DNA from: Pigmentibacter sp. JX0631
Lineage (GTDB): Bacteria; Bdellovibrionota_B; Oligoflexia; Silvanigrellales; Silvanigrellaceae
Direction of reading: 5' to 3'
Length of the DNA: 64,000 nt
Assembly (NCBI RefSeq): GCF_029873255.1
Contig: NZ_CP123622.1
Coordinates: 301,001 to 365,000, forward strand
Within the stretch, counting starts at the first letter, position 1. Each line of letters starts with the position of its first letter. The notes under the pieces were generated by a model. The model did not search any database and was not told the origin of the DNA. It saw nothing but the letters and a program-made list of their open reading frames with translations. The position numbers and the translations under genes are program-made. Positions 8,617 through 17,069 of the stretch are shown here, in pieces.

Positions 8617-9449
8617 AAATAGATGAATTAAAAGAACTGCAAAATTTTTTCTTAAAAGTAATTTACTCGAATCTAGATGAAAATTATAAAAATTTTACTA
8701 CTGAAAAAGAGTATACTTACTTTCTTCCAGAGACATTTCATAGGATTCAAGCATATCGTCAATCATTTTATGGAAGAGTATCTGGAGTTTTTTCGCAAAC
8801 AATATTTGATCTTGCCAGTGCATTATTTGGTAAAAGTTTTATTGAAAATTATCTCATTGATTATTTCCATAAAAATCCTACCCCATTAAATATGACCAAT
8901 TCTGTCAAAGAATTTTCTAGTTACTTAAAGGCGCAAGAAGAAATTCAAAATTGCCCTTTTGTACCAGATTTTATTTCATTTTGTTTTATTATTCATGAAA
9001 TTTTATCTGCAAAAAATCCATTAGAAAATACCTTTAGCCAAAACGCTCCAAATGCCGAAAATATATACTTACAAAAAGAGCATTTTTTGTTTACTTCTGA
9101 GTGGCCAATTTTACAGCTATATAACGCTGCAAAAGATATATTAAACGAAAGCGAAAATAAAGAAAATACTCCAGAATTTTTAGCAAAGTTTCGCGAAGAT
9201 AAATTAACTCAGATTGAAAATAAATCTGAAGATGTTATTCTTTTTAAAAGTAATGCTTGGAGCTTAGATGTAATTTTAATTCCTAAAGAATTTTTTCCTA
9301 TTATAAACCTTTTAAGTCAAGGTTTAAACTTACAACAAGCTGTAGAAAACTCAGAAATATCCGAAGAAAATTTTGACTTGAATAAGTTTTCTGATTGGAT
9401 ATCAGTCTTAACAAGACAAAATGCTTTTTTTAATAAAAATTCTTTTTAA
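8613..9449 (+). CDS. DUF2063 partner protein (BufC/MbnC-like)
   Basis: This 278-residue protein begins inside the stop of the DUF692 gene (ATGA), so the two are translationally coupled. The N-terminal segment has the DUF2063 form: LQNFFLKVIY, then RIQAYRQSFYGRVSG and LFGKSFIENYLIDYFHKNPTPLN. The C-terminal part is more variable. Family members bind the leader of the precursor and form a complex with the MNIO enzyme. Its 3' end overlaps the convergent nicotinamide-nucleotide adenylyltransferase gene by 20 bases. The assignment is firm from the N-terminal motif and the context. Confidence 0.85.
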   Translation: MKIDELKELQNFFLKVIYSNLDENYKNFTTEKEYTYFLPETFHRIQAYRQSFYGRVSGVFSQTIFDLASALFGKSFIENYLIDYFHKNPTPLNMTNSVKEFSSYLKAQEEIQNCPFVPDFISFCFIIHEILSAKNPLENTFSQNAPNAENIYLQKEHFLFTSEWPILQLYNAAKDILNESENKENTPEFLAKFREDKLTQIENKSEDVILFKSNAWSLDVILIPKEFFPIINLLSQGLNLQQAVENSEISEENFDLNKFSDWISVLTRQNAFFNKNSF

Positions 9450-10452
9450 ATTTTTGAATTATCTGATAGTGATCTGAATACATTTTATTTTCTAAAAAAG
9501 ATAAGTCATCTAATAAAATCCAAATTACTTCAGATGAATTTCTTGCCTTTGAAATTACAGGTAAATTATCAGATTTAAGAATAAATAAATAAGTCTTTGA
9601 TATTTGTTTTCCTAAAGGAAATCGATCTGAGTAATTAAAAAATTCGCTGGAAACATAGCTTTTAGAAAAATACTCTTTATCTATATTTATTCTTACTTCA
9701 TACTGCAAATATTCAAGTGCATTACTTTCAAAATCTTTGTTGAAATTATTTGCTTCTGGAAGAGAATAAAGTCCTTCTTTTAAAGTTTCCTTGCTTTTTA
9801 AAAGCAGAATATACTGATTGCAAAAAATTAACACATTAGTCACATTTTCATTAAAAAATGAATCTTTATTTTTTTCAATATATTTAAATTTATTTTTTAG
9901 AAAATTATAATCATCTGATTTACTATATTTAGTTAAGTAATTTAAAATAGATTTAGGAACAAGCTCTTTTATTCTTGGTAAATCTTTTTTTAAAAAGTAA
10001 ATTTTTCTTATGTCTGTAGCATTTATTTGTTTAAAATTACCTGTTTCCAAAAATTTCCATTGCGGAAAAATTTTAAGATAATAAGAACTAGAATCTTTTT
10101 GATGTCCTATTATTGCAATATTACTTTCTGAGTTTGTAATTTTAAATACTTCTCCTTGGACATTTTGAATCCATTTTTCTTCACAATATAGTCTATCTCG
10201 AATACCAACAAAAAAGACTTTTTTCTTTTCCAAAGTTGTAAGACAGGAGCGAATCATTTCAATTCTTTGCGTAATATTCCAAGGTCCTCTTGGCGAAGGA
10301 GAGGAATATGCTCCACCCAAAATAATTATTAGTTTTTTTGAATACTTAAGAGCAAATTTGATGCTTTGCAAGTGTCCTAAGTGAAATGGCTGAAAGCGTC
10401 CAATATATACACTGAACTCATAAACTTTTTTCTCCACCATGACTCCAATCAT
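9430..10452 (-). CDS. Nicotinamide-nucleotide adenylyltransferase (NadM-like) with degenerate Nudix domain
   Basis: The first 175 residues are a nucleotidyltransferase. The GRFQPFHLGH signature is at about residues 18-27 and INATDIRK is the closing ATP-binding motif, as in NadM enzymes that make NAD from NMN and ATP. Known homologues often carry a C-terminal Nudix hydrolase. Here residues 205-340 have that fold pattern (NVLIFCNQYILLLKSK, GLYSLPEANNF), but the Nudix box RELxEExG is replaced by EYLQYEVR. Hydrolase activity is therefore doubtful. The start is uncertain: ATG 10452 has no ribosome site, while GGAG upstream of GTG 10437 would fit a slightly shorter protein. The 3' end overlaps the DUF2063 gene. 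Confidence 0.8.
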   Translation of the reverse strand: MIGVMVEKKVYEFSVYIGRFQPFHLGHLQSIKFALKYSKKLIIILGGAYSSPSPRGPWNITQRIEMIRSCLTTLEKKKVFFVGIRDRLYCEEKWIQNVQGEVFKITNSESNIAIIGHQKDSSSYYLKIFPQWKFLETGNFKQINATDIRKIYFLKKDLPRIKELVPKSILNYLTKYSKSDDYNFLKNKFKYIEKNKDSFFNENVTNVLIFCNQYILLLKSKETLKEGLYSLPEANNFNKDFESNALEYLQYEVRINIDKEYFSKSYVSSEFFNYSDRFPLGKQISKTYLFILKSDNLPVISKARNSSEVIWILLDDLSFLENKMYSDHYQIIQKFKKNFY

Positions 10453-10512
10453 AAAAATCTAGTATTATCATAATATTAGATGATTTCTCCGCTGCTAAAA
10501 AAAGAAATTATC

Positions 10513-10541
10513 TTGACACTTATATATAACAGTAATACAGT
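10513..10541 (+). promoter_or_regulatory. Sigma-70-type promoter of the FKBP gene
   Basis: TTGACA at 10513-10518 is a perfect -35 box. After a 17-base spacer, TACAGT at 10536-10541 is a good -10 box. The start codon is 60 bases downstream, leaving a leader with a GAAGGA ribosome site. Confidence 0.65.
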
Positions 10542-10601
10542 GTTGCGACCATTCGTTTTGTTGACGAATGCCATACTTTAACCAAAAGAAGGAACTCAGT
10601 T

Positions 10602-11381
10602 ATGAAATTTGCTTCAACAAAAAAATGGGCAACACTTGCTGCTCTTGCAAGTTCTCCAATGTTTTCTTTTTCATCCTTTGCAGCAGAAACTCCTGCAAAA
10701 AAAGAAGCGCCTTCTACTCCAGCAACGAAGAAGGGTACTATGACTTTCAAAAATGACGAAGAAAAAGCAAGCTATATTATTGGACACGAAATTTCTTCCA
10801 GCATCAAAGGCGGAGAAATTAAAATTAATAAAAATATTTTAATAAAAGCAATTGAAGATGGATTGAATGGAAAAGAATCTGAAATAAGCCCTCAAGATTC
10901 CCAAGCTTTTATGCAAAAATACATGACTGAACAACAAAAAGTTCGGAGCGATAAAAACTTAAAAGAAGGCGAAACTTATTTAAGCAAAAATAAATCTGAA
11001 AAAGGTGTTGTTACTTTAGCTAGCGGCCTACAATATAAAATTATTACCGAAGGTAAAGGTGCCAAACCAAAAGCAACTGATACAGTTACAGTGAATTACG
11101 AAGGTACTTTAATTAATGGAAAAGTATTTGATAGTTCTTATCAACGTGGCCAACCAGTTTCTTTCCCAGTAAATGGCGTAATTAAGGGTTGGACTGAAGC
11201 GTTGCAATTAATGCCAGAAGGATCAACTTGGATGCTTTACATCCCAGCAGGTCTTGCATATGGTACACAATCTCCTTCTCCATCTATTGGACCAAATTCT
11301 ACTCTTGTTTTCAAAGTAAATTTAGTGTCTATAGCAAAACCAGCACCAGCAACTAAAACTGCTGAAAATGAGAAAAAATAA
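10602..11381 (+). CDS. Secreted FKBP-type peptidyl-prolyl isomerase (FkpA/Mip-like)
   Basis: The 259-residue protein has a signal peptide (cleavage near SFA-AE). An FKBP_N dimerisation-like region follows (EKASYIIGHEISSSIK, KAIEDGLNGKES). The C-terminal FKBP catalytic domain covers about residues 150-247: DTVTVNYEGTLINGKVFDSS, VIKGWTEALQLMPEG, WMLYIPAGLAYG and TLVFKVNLV. These are the usual active-site aromatic and Asp positions. It acts as a periplasmic foldase and belongs to the family of Mip virulence factors. It is monocistronic, with its own promoter and a strong terminator. Confidence 0.93.
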   Translation: MKFASTKKWATLAALASSPMFSFSSFAAETPAKKEAPSTPATKKGTMTFKNDEEKASYIIGHEISSSIKGGEIKINKNILIKAIEDGLNGKESEISPQDSQAFMQKYMTEQQKVRSDKNLKEGETYLSKNKSEKGVVTLASGLQYKIITEGKGAKPKATDTVTVNYEGTLINGKVFDSSYQRGQPVSFPVNGVIKGWTEALQLMPEGSTWMLYIPAGLAYGTQSPSPSIGPNSTLVFKVNLVSIAKPAPATKTAENEKK

Positions 11382-11403
11382 TTAACTTTATTGTTTATTT
11401 TTC

Positions 11404-11437
11404 AAAAGGGCTTCAATAACTTGAAGCCCTTTTTTTA
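11404..11437 (+). terminator. Rho-independent terminator after the FKBP gene
   Basis: An 11-bp perfect stem (AAGGGCTTCAA with TTGAAGCCCTT) has a 4-base loop and is followed by a run of T. It lies 25 bases after the stop. Confidence 0.9.
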
Positions 11438-11603
11438 TATTCTTTTTTTAATTACGAATTTTCATGACTAGCGCGACATTTTCAATTTAGGCTATCAATG
11501 GAAATCCTTTTCAACTGCTAAATTGAATCTAGTAACATGCAAAGGACATCCAAATTCTTTTCAACAAAGAGGTTAAATTCCTATTCTTTAAAGTTATGAA
11601 AAC

Positions 11604-12455
11604 TTATAAATCATTGATGCTTTCTGTTTCAGCTCGTATTTTATCTAATGTTTCTTCATCAAATTTACTGATAGTTTTAAAATATTTTAAATAAATTTTT
11701 TTAGCTATTCCCTCTTTTAGTATTCTATTTACAGCGAATTGCCAATATTTAAATTCTTTAGCAGTAATATTTGCTTTTGAAAAGCCGATTGAAACTAAAA
11801 AACCTCTATCTTTTGGGGTCCAATCCTGAATTTCAATCTCATTTTTAAATTTTTCATCCCATAATTTCAAGTTATATTTAGCAATTAAATTATTAATGAT
11901 ATAGCCTTGAATTCTATTGTGTCGTAATTTTTCTTCTAAAGAACTATCACTTTTAGATATTTCAATTCTTTTTTGATCTTTCAGGCCAGCAATAAATTTA
12001 TCTAACTGTTCATTGCCATATACTCGACCCAAATGGTCTCCAAAAACTAAGTTCTTTTTAATAATAAAATCGTTCATATTTTTTACTTGAGAATCTTTTC
12101 TAACAATAACTAAATTTTTTGAAAAAAAATAAGTTGCAAAATATGCAAATTCTTTTTTATCCGGATATAAAATCACAGAAGTTAGAATATCTACTTCACC
12201 CTTTTTTAAATAGTACCATATTCTTTCTCTTGGTAATGTTAGAATATTAAATTTACATTTAGTTATCTTTTGTAGGGCATCTACTAAATCTTTATCCAAT
12301 CCTGTATTAGTTTCAGGATCATATACAATGCTATGTTTAGATAATCCAATATTATAAGTTTTTGAGCAAGGAAATTTTTTTTCTTTCGCATATGTGTTAA
12401 ATTGGTAAGACAGAATTAAACTAATATAAAATATTATTAATAAAATATTTTTCAC
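11604..12455 (-). CDS. Periplasmic solute-binding protein (SBP_bac_3-like)
   Basis: The 283-residue protein starts at a GTG with AAGGA upstream and has a signal peptide ending TYA-KE. The body follows the amino-acid-type substrate-binding pattern: a YNIGLSKHSIVYDPETNTGLDKDLVDAL first strand-helix, GEVDILTSVILYPDKKEFAYF, then AKKIYLKYFK near the end. Some members serve ABC importers; others are stand-alone sensors. No permease or ATPase gene is adjacent. A paralogue lies at 15508 on the other strand. The ligand cannot be told from sequence. Confidence 0.75.
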   Translation of the reverse strand: MKNILLIIFYISLILSYQFNTYAKEKKFPCSKTYNIGLSKHSIVYDPETNTGLDKDLVDALQKITKCKFNILTLPRERIWYYLKKGEVDILTSVILYPDKKEFAYFATYFFSKNLVIVRKDSQVKNMNDFIIKKNLVFGDHLGRVYGNEQLDKFIAGLKDQKRIEISKSDSSLEEKLRHNRIQGYIINNLIAKYNLKLWDEKFKNEIEIQDWTPKDRGFLVSIGFSKANITAKEFKYWQFAVNRILKEGIAKKIYLKYFKTISKFDEETLDKIRAETESINDL

Positions 12456-12955
12456 TTGACTTCCTTTTAATTATGGTTTGTCCTACATAGAATTTAATAG
12501 AAATAGACAGAATTTAAAACAAGGTGTCAATTATTTTTTAATCATGAGATATTTCATTTCTAAATTTTGATAAATTAATAGGAGTATGTATTTCGCTACC
12601 GACAAAAGTTAACTTTTGAGTTCTTTATTTCTAAATACCTCAATAAGATGAAGTTTCATACCATAGCCTTATGTTTCTTTAGAAACATAGTATTCAATAT
12701 CTTAGATATCATAGGAAACCTTGCATGTGTAAATGCTTTTGAGTTTTATGATAGTGAGATAAATTTTATTGAGTTTGTTCCGCTATTCCATTAGCAACTT
12801 CTTTGATACTTTTTTTCAAAATTAACAAGCAAATTAGAACTTCTTCTTCGAACCAAACAATATTTTTCTAAACTCTTATTTATTATATTACATCTTTATT
12901 TTCCTTTATTTCTTTCAATATTTTTCTATATATTCTTTAATTTAAATGCTATATT
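12456..12955. other. 500-bp intergenic stretch with possible decayed coding remnants
   Basis: No intact gene was found. On the minus strand two overlapping short frames near 12770-12860 read EKYCLVRRRSSN.LLVNFEKKYQ and WFEEEVLICLLILKKS. The first is loosely like a transposase C terminus, but stops and frame breaks surround both. An inverted repeat TATGTTTCT/AGAAACATA lies at 12670-12689. The stretch looks less AT-rich than other gaps in the window, which fits decayed coding DNA. No element could be named. Confidence 0.35.
12670..12689. repeat. Inverted repeat, 9-bp arms
   Basis: TATGTTTCT and AGAAACATA are separated by two T bases. No T run follows, so it is not a typical terminator. It may be a protein-binding palindrome or part of a decayed element. 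Confidence 0.4.
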
Positions 12956-15163
12956 TTATATTTTTTTCGTTATATAGTTTACGGCGCCGACAAGCTTTTT
13001 TTGCGGCTCATATTTAGCTTTATATAAAATATTGCTTGAATTTAATTTTGTAGAAAGCATTTCATATATTTTACTTTTTTTATTACTACATAACTCAATT
13101 CCTGTCTTACCTTCCATATTTTTCATTTGAATAGCTGTTTTTACCGATGATTGATCTGCATATTCTAAAAATAATGCAAGCATTGCATCAGAATTTAACA
13201 AAACAGCTTTATGCAAAGGGGTGTTAAGATATTCATCAATAGGAATATCAATTTTTATATTTTGAATATATTTACTTTGAAAGGTATATTTCATTAATCT
13301 TTTTATTGTTAATAAGTAATTATCCTTCTTTAAAATACTCACACTACTTGCATTAAATACTGAGATAAAAAGAATTTGAATAGCTGACAGTCCTTCAGGA
13401 TTAAGAAAATTAGAATTATAATTTATTTTTAACTCATGAATTATTTCTAAATAATTTTTAATAAAATCATGATTTAAACTTTGACTAGCAACTTGCAACA
13501 CACTTAAATTTTGCTCATTTAAGACATAGGGATCTGAAAACTGAATTATTTTTTTCAAGTCTATGCTTATTTGATCTGTTTGCAAATTTATTCCTCCAGA
13601 TTTAGCAACAAGAAATAATCTTTTTTCATAAAATTTATTTTGATATGATTTTTTTAAAGCATCATTTCCTTTCATACTTCCAGAAGAAGTTGATCTGTCT
13701 AATGTACTAGACTCAGACGACATTGATCTTTCTAGCGTAATAGATTCTTTCTCATTGGTAAGTTTTGACAAAATAGGTACATTTTTAAATGCTTTTTTTA
13801 TATTCCGATCAAAAAAGGTACTTTTATTATTTGGTGAAAATCTATCCTTTCCTAAATCAACAGCATTTGATTCTTTTTTTCCATAATTCATTATGGGAGC
13901 TGGTTTTTGTTTCGTAATACATTTCGTAAATTTTAAAATTAAGTCTATGAAGGTATCTCGATATGATTTTTCATAATTTTTAAAGTTAAATTTAATAGTA
14001 ATTAAATACTGTATTCCTTCCTTTAATTTAAAATCAAGAACAGAATTACTAGTTATAGATTTTTTAAAATCAAAATATTCATTTTTAGAAATATCTGAAG
14101 GATACAAAAAAAGCTTATTTTTATTTATAAGACAATAATTTATGTTTTCACTTATGTATTCTATGGATATAAAATTTTCTTCAAAATTATTATATAAAAT
14201 TTTCTTTTCACCTAATGAATTTATTTTCACCAATATCTTTTTGTATTTTGATTTAGAAAAATTTTTAAACAATATTTCTTCAGCATGTGAAACTCTAAAG
14301 TTACCAGTGAATCTCCCCCTATTAATATATATTGTTTGAAGTAATTCTCGATTAATTAAAAGATATAAGTAAATTTCATGAAAATTTAAAAAATATTTTT
14401 TATCCCTATATTCTTTAAATTTATATTGAAGGTTTTTTTTATCCTTTTCGATAAAATCTCCAAATAGTTTTAATGCTCTGTCTTCACCTGATACTTTTTT
14501 GTATTCTAAAAAAGATTCCATAACTATATCAAGTATTTTACTTATTCTTTCAATCCTATTTATTTCCTCAAGGTAAAGAAGCAAACTTTCATTATAAAAA
14601 TTAATAATTAACTCAGAAACAAATTCTGTTTCAACTCTTCCGTTTATGTCTATAAAATTTATAGACTCTCTATTATAAGTTTTGATTATATATTGCAAAA
14701 GTATGATATAAAATAAAAGTTCAACAGAATTGTATTTTACAATATAAGCATTACACCCTGTATGTATTTTTTTATAGTCTTCTTTTTGAAGATCAATTTC
14801 TTTTAAAAAACTTTTTTTACCTTCTTCTGTTTCAAATAAAGAGCTTAGATCATTGTAAAAATCTTCTTCTTTCTGAATTTTGTAAAATTTACTGTACAAT
14901 AAACTGGAAAATTCATTAATAACTAAAACCTGATTATCAATTAATTTATTATGTAATTTTTTTGAGTCTAATGAATTTTTCACTAAGTATCTAAAATACT
15001 GTTTGCATTCGTCAGCAAAATCATACTCATGAAATTGAAAAGTTTCTATAGAAAAATCATGCATTTTTGTATCAGATATTAAAATTCCTTTATCAGAAAG
15101 AAGATGAAACATTTTTGGAAGATCATTACTTAATAAATCATTAATATAATTATATTCAGGCAT
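12956..15163 (-). CDS. Ankyrin-repeat protein (735 aa), function unknown
   Basis: The first 400 residues are helical, Lys/Glu/Tyr-rich and without a recognised domain. At about residues 465-490 there is a Ser-rich duplicated segment (TLERSMSSESS, TLDRSTSSGS). The C-terminal 180 residues carry degenerate ankyrin-type repeats, best seen in EYLNTPLHKAVLLNSDAMLALFLEY and then NMEGKTGIELC. There is no signal peptide, so it is cytoplasmic or exported by a specialised system. The gene is very AT-rich and sits between two solute-binding-protein genes. Ankyrin proteins of host-associated bacteria are often effectors, but no export signal is visible. An AAGGAG site lies rather far (13 bases) upstream of the ATG. 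Confidence 0.65.
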   Translation of the reverse strand: MPEYNYINDLLSNDLPKMFHLLSDKGILISDTKMHDFSIETFQFHEYDFADECKQYFRYLVKNSLDSKKLHNKLIDNQVLVINEFSSLLYSKFYKIQKEEDFYNDLSSLFETEEGKKSFLKEIDLQKEDYKKIHTGCNAYIVKYNSVELLFYIILLQYIIKTYNRESINFIDINGRVETEFVSELIINFYNESLLLYLEEINRIERISKILDIVMESFLEYKKVSGEDRALKLFGDFIEKDKKNLQYKFKEYRDKKYFLNFHEIYLYLLINRELLQTIYINRGRFTGNFRVSHAEEILFKNFSKSKYKKILVKINSLGEKKILYNNFEENFISIEYISENINYCLINKNKLFLYPSDISKNEYFDFKKSITSNSVLDFKLKEGIQYLITIKFNFKNYEKSYRDTFIDLILKFTKCITKQKPAPIMNYGKKESNAVDLGKDRFSPNNKSTFFDRNIKKAFKNVPILSKLTNEKESITLERSMSSESSTLDRSTSSGSMKGNDALKKSYQNKFYEKRLFLVAKSGGINLQTDQISIDLKKIIQFSDPYVLNEQNLSVLQVASQSLNHDFIKNYLEIIHELKINYNSNFLNPEGLSAIQILFISVFNASSVSILKKDNYLLTIKRLMKYTFQSKYIQNIKIDIPIDEYLNTPLHKAVLLNSDAMLALFLEYADQSSVKTAIQMKNMEGKTGIELCSNKKSKIYEMLSTKLNSSNILYKAKYEPQKKLVGAVNYITKKI

Positions 15164-15507
15164 TTAATATTTTTCACTCCTTGTAAACTTAATCACCTCT
15201 TCATTATTTTTTATATTTTTTTTGAATTTTGTCAAAGATATTTTTCTTTATTTTGATAAAATAATAATTTCACATAATTTCAATAATTTATTATCTTATT
15301 AATATTCCTCTAATTACATGATTTTATTTTCTAAAAAACAGGTGCAAATAATTTATAGATATTTTTACAGTATTTTTAAATTATTAAATAAAAATCCTTT
15401 TAAATTCAAACTTACTAAGAAAAAAAATGTCAGTAATTTGATGTTTTTATCTTTTAAGTAATCAGTTAAAATTTATATACATATTCTTTTAATTTGGAAG
15501 GAATTCT
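15164..15507. other. 344-bp divergent intergenic region
   Basis: A strongly AT-rich stretch lies between two outward-facing genes and must hold promoters for both. I see no confident -35/-10 pair, RNA gene or repeat. A GGAAGGA ribosome site for the plus-strand gene lies at its right end. Confidence 0.5.
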
Positions 15508-16317
15508 ATGGTAAATTTTTTAAATTTAAAATTTATCGTTACATTTTTTATTATTCTAACTAGTTACAGAACATTTGCGGTAGATCTATGCAAAAAACCA
15601 TGGAAAGTAGCAGTTTCTGATCGCTATCCGTTTGAAGTCTACCTAGAGGGCAAACCTAAAGGACTAAATATTGATGTTCTGAATAAAGTAGCAGAAAAGC
15701 TAAACTGTAAGGTAGAGTATTTTGATCTTCCTTTTGCTCGGATTATCTATGAAGCGAAGCATGGAAATTTAGATATCGTCATGGGAGTCGGCAAAAGAAA
15801 AGAGAGAGAAGAATTTGCTTTCTATTTTGATCCATATCTTAATTCGCCTTCAGTCATTGTTATTCATAAAAAAGATTACAAAAATTTTGAAAAATTTAAA
15901 TTAACAGACCTTACTCAGGAAAAAAATAAAAGTAAAATAGCAGGAATGATTGGGGCTGTTTATAATAAAGAATACGAGTCTCTTATGAGCAATCAGGTTT
16001 TTGTAAATCATTTAGTCTTAACTTCAAAAAATGCAATAAGTTTTAAAAAATTAATTGATAAAGATGTTGATGCTATTTTACTGAGTGATATAGCAATTGC
16101 TAAAACATTAATAAATTCTTCAGATTTTAAAAATGACCTTTTAATGATTCCTATTGACAAAGAAGATTACTCATATTTTATGTATTCAAAAAAATCTTTT
16201 TCTGAAGAAGAAGCAAAAACAATAAATTCGACGTTGACAAAATTTTTAAAAGAAAAAGAAGCTGAAAATTTAATGCTAAAGTATTTTACAAAAGAAGAAT
16301 TAAAGATATTTAAATAA
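15508..16317 (+). CDS. Periplasmic solute-binding protein (SBP_bac_3-like), second copy
   Basis: The 269-residue protein has a signal peptide ending TFA-VD. Its body is of the amino-acid-binding type: KPWKVAVSDRYPFEVY, GKPKGLNIDVLNKVAEKLNC, LPFARIIYEAKHGNLDIVMG and REEFAFYFDPYL. The layout matches the protein at 11604-12455, including an early Cys and the aromatic/Arg segment before the DIxxG motif, so the two are paralogues. No transporter genes are adjacent. Its stop lies two bases from that of the convergent YheO-like regulator, which might respond to a similar ligand. Confidence 0.78.
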   Translation: MVNFLNLKFIVTFFIILTSYRTFAVDLCKKPWKVAVSDRYPFEVYLEGKPKGLNIDVLNKVAEKLNCKVEYFDLPFARIIYEAKHGNLDIVMGVGKRKEREEFAFYFDPYLNSPSVIVIHKKDYKNFEKFKLTDLTQEKNKSKIAGMIGAVYNKEYESLMSNQVFVNHLVLTSKNAISFKKLIDKDVDAILLSDIAIAKTLINSSDFKNDLLMIPIDKEDYSYFMYSKKSFSEEEAKTINSTLTKFLKEKEAENLMLKYFTKEELKIFK

Positions 16318-16319
16318 TA

Positions 16320-16904
16320 TTAATCATGCAAATAATTATAAACCGAAGCTCTTGAAAGATTTAAAATTTTAGCAATATATTCTTTTGAATTTTTTGCTAA
16401 AAATGCTCCATTTTTTTCTAAGTCAATAATTATCTGTTTTTTTTCTTCTTTAGTCAAAGATTTTATATCTTTTTTCATTTTTAATAAGGTATTATTCAAA
16501 TATATATGAATTTTTTCTTGCCAATCATCTTTAAAAAGTACAGCTGCATTTTTATCAAAGCTGCCTTTATTAAAAAAAATATCTATAAAATTTCTTACAT
16601 TAACTAAAAAAGAACAATCAAAATTCATACACATTAAATAATTTTGATTTGCATCATTTAAAACAATACTTATGCATTTTAAAACTTTTCCATCATAGTT
16701 TATTTTCTCATAAGGGCCAATTATATTTTGTGAATTATCAAATTTAATATCACTTAAATTTGAATCTTCTCCAATTTTTCTATTAGAAATATTATTTGCA
16801 ATATAAGTAATTTTTTTTAATTTTAAATCATGAATTACAATTTCCAGATAAGGAGTGAAGAGTTTTTCTAAAGATTTTGAAATATTAATGTAATTTTCCA
16901 GCAT
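16320..16904 (-). CDS. YheO-type PAS/HTH transcriptional regulator
   Basis: The 194-residue protein has the two-part YheO structure. An N-terminal PAS-like domain (LFTPYLEIVIHDL, NRKIGEDSNLSDI, YLMCMNFDCSF) is followed by a short linker and a C-terminal helix-turn-helix: LTKEEKKQIIIDLEKNGAFLAK, then YIAKILNLSRASVYNYL. Members bind DNA through the last domain and sense small ligands through the first. A strong AGGAGG ribosome site precedes the ATG. It converges on the solute-binding gene with a two-base gap. The regulated genes are not known. Confidence 0.85.
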   Translation of the reverse strand: MLENYINISKSLEKLFTPYLEIVIHDLKLKKITYIANNISNRKIGEDSNLSDIKFDNSQNIIGPYEKINYDGKVLKCISIVLNDANQNYLMCMNFDCSFLVNVRNFIDIFFNKGSFDKNAAVLFKDDWQEKIHIYLNNTLLKMKKDIKSLTKEEKKQIIIDLEKNGAFLAKNSKEYIAKILNLSRASVYNYLHD

Positions 16905-17069
16905 ACCAACCTCCTGCGAAACATATGTATTCTATTTCTAAGTTTTATGTCAATTTTCTTAGCAATTTTATCATCAAGCAAAAATAATCAGTAATCTTAA
17001 TGATTTGACATATTTTTTTTTTTTATGTATTAATTCAATCTTGTTGATTAAGATAGAAAGGAAAATTAT

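Noticed and set aside
11481..11527. Inverted repeat TTCAATTTAG/CTAAATTGAA
   Set aside because: Long loop and no T run; too weak to name as a terminator or operator.
12540..12900. Calling an insertion sequence or transposase pseudogene
   Set aside because: Only short frame fragments with weak resemblance; no terminal inverted repeats or target duplications were found.
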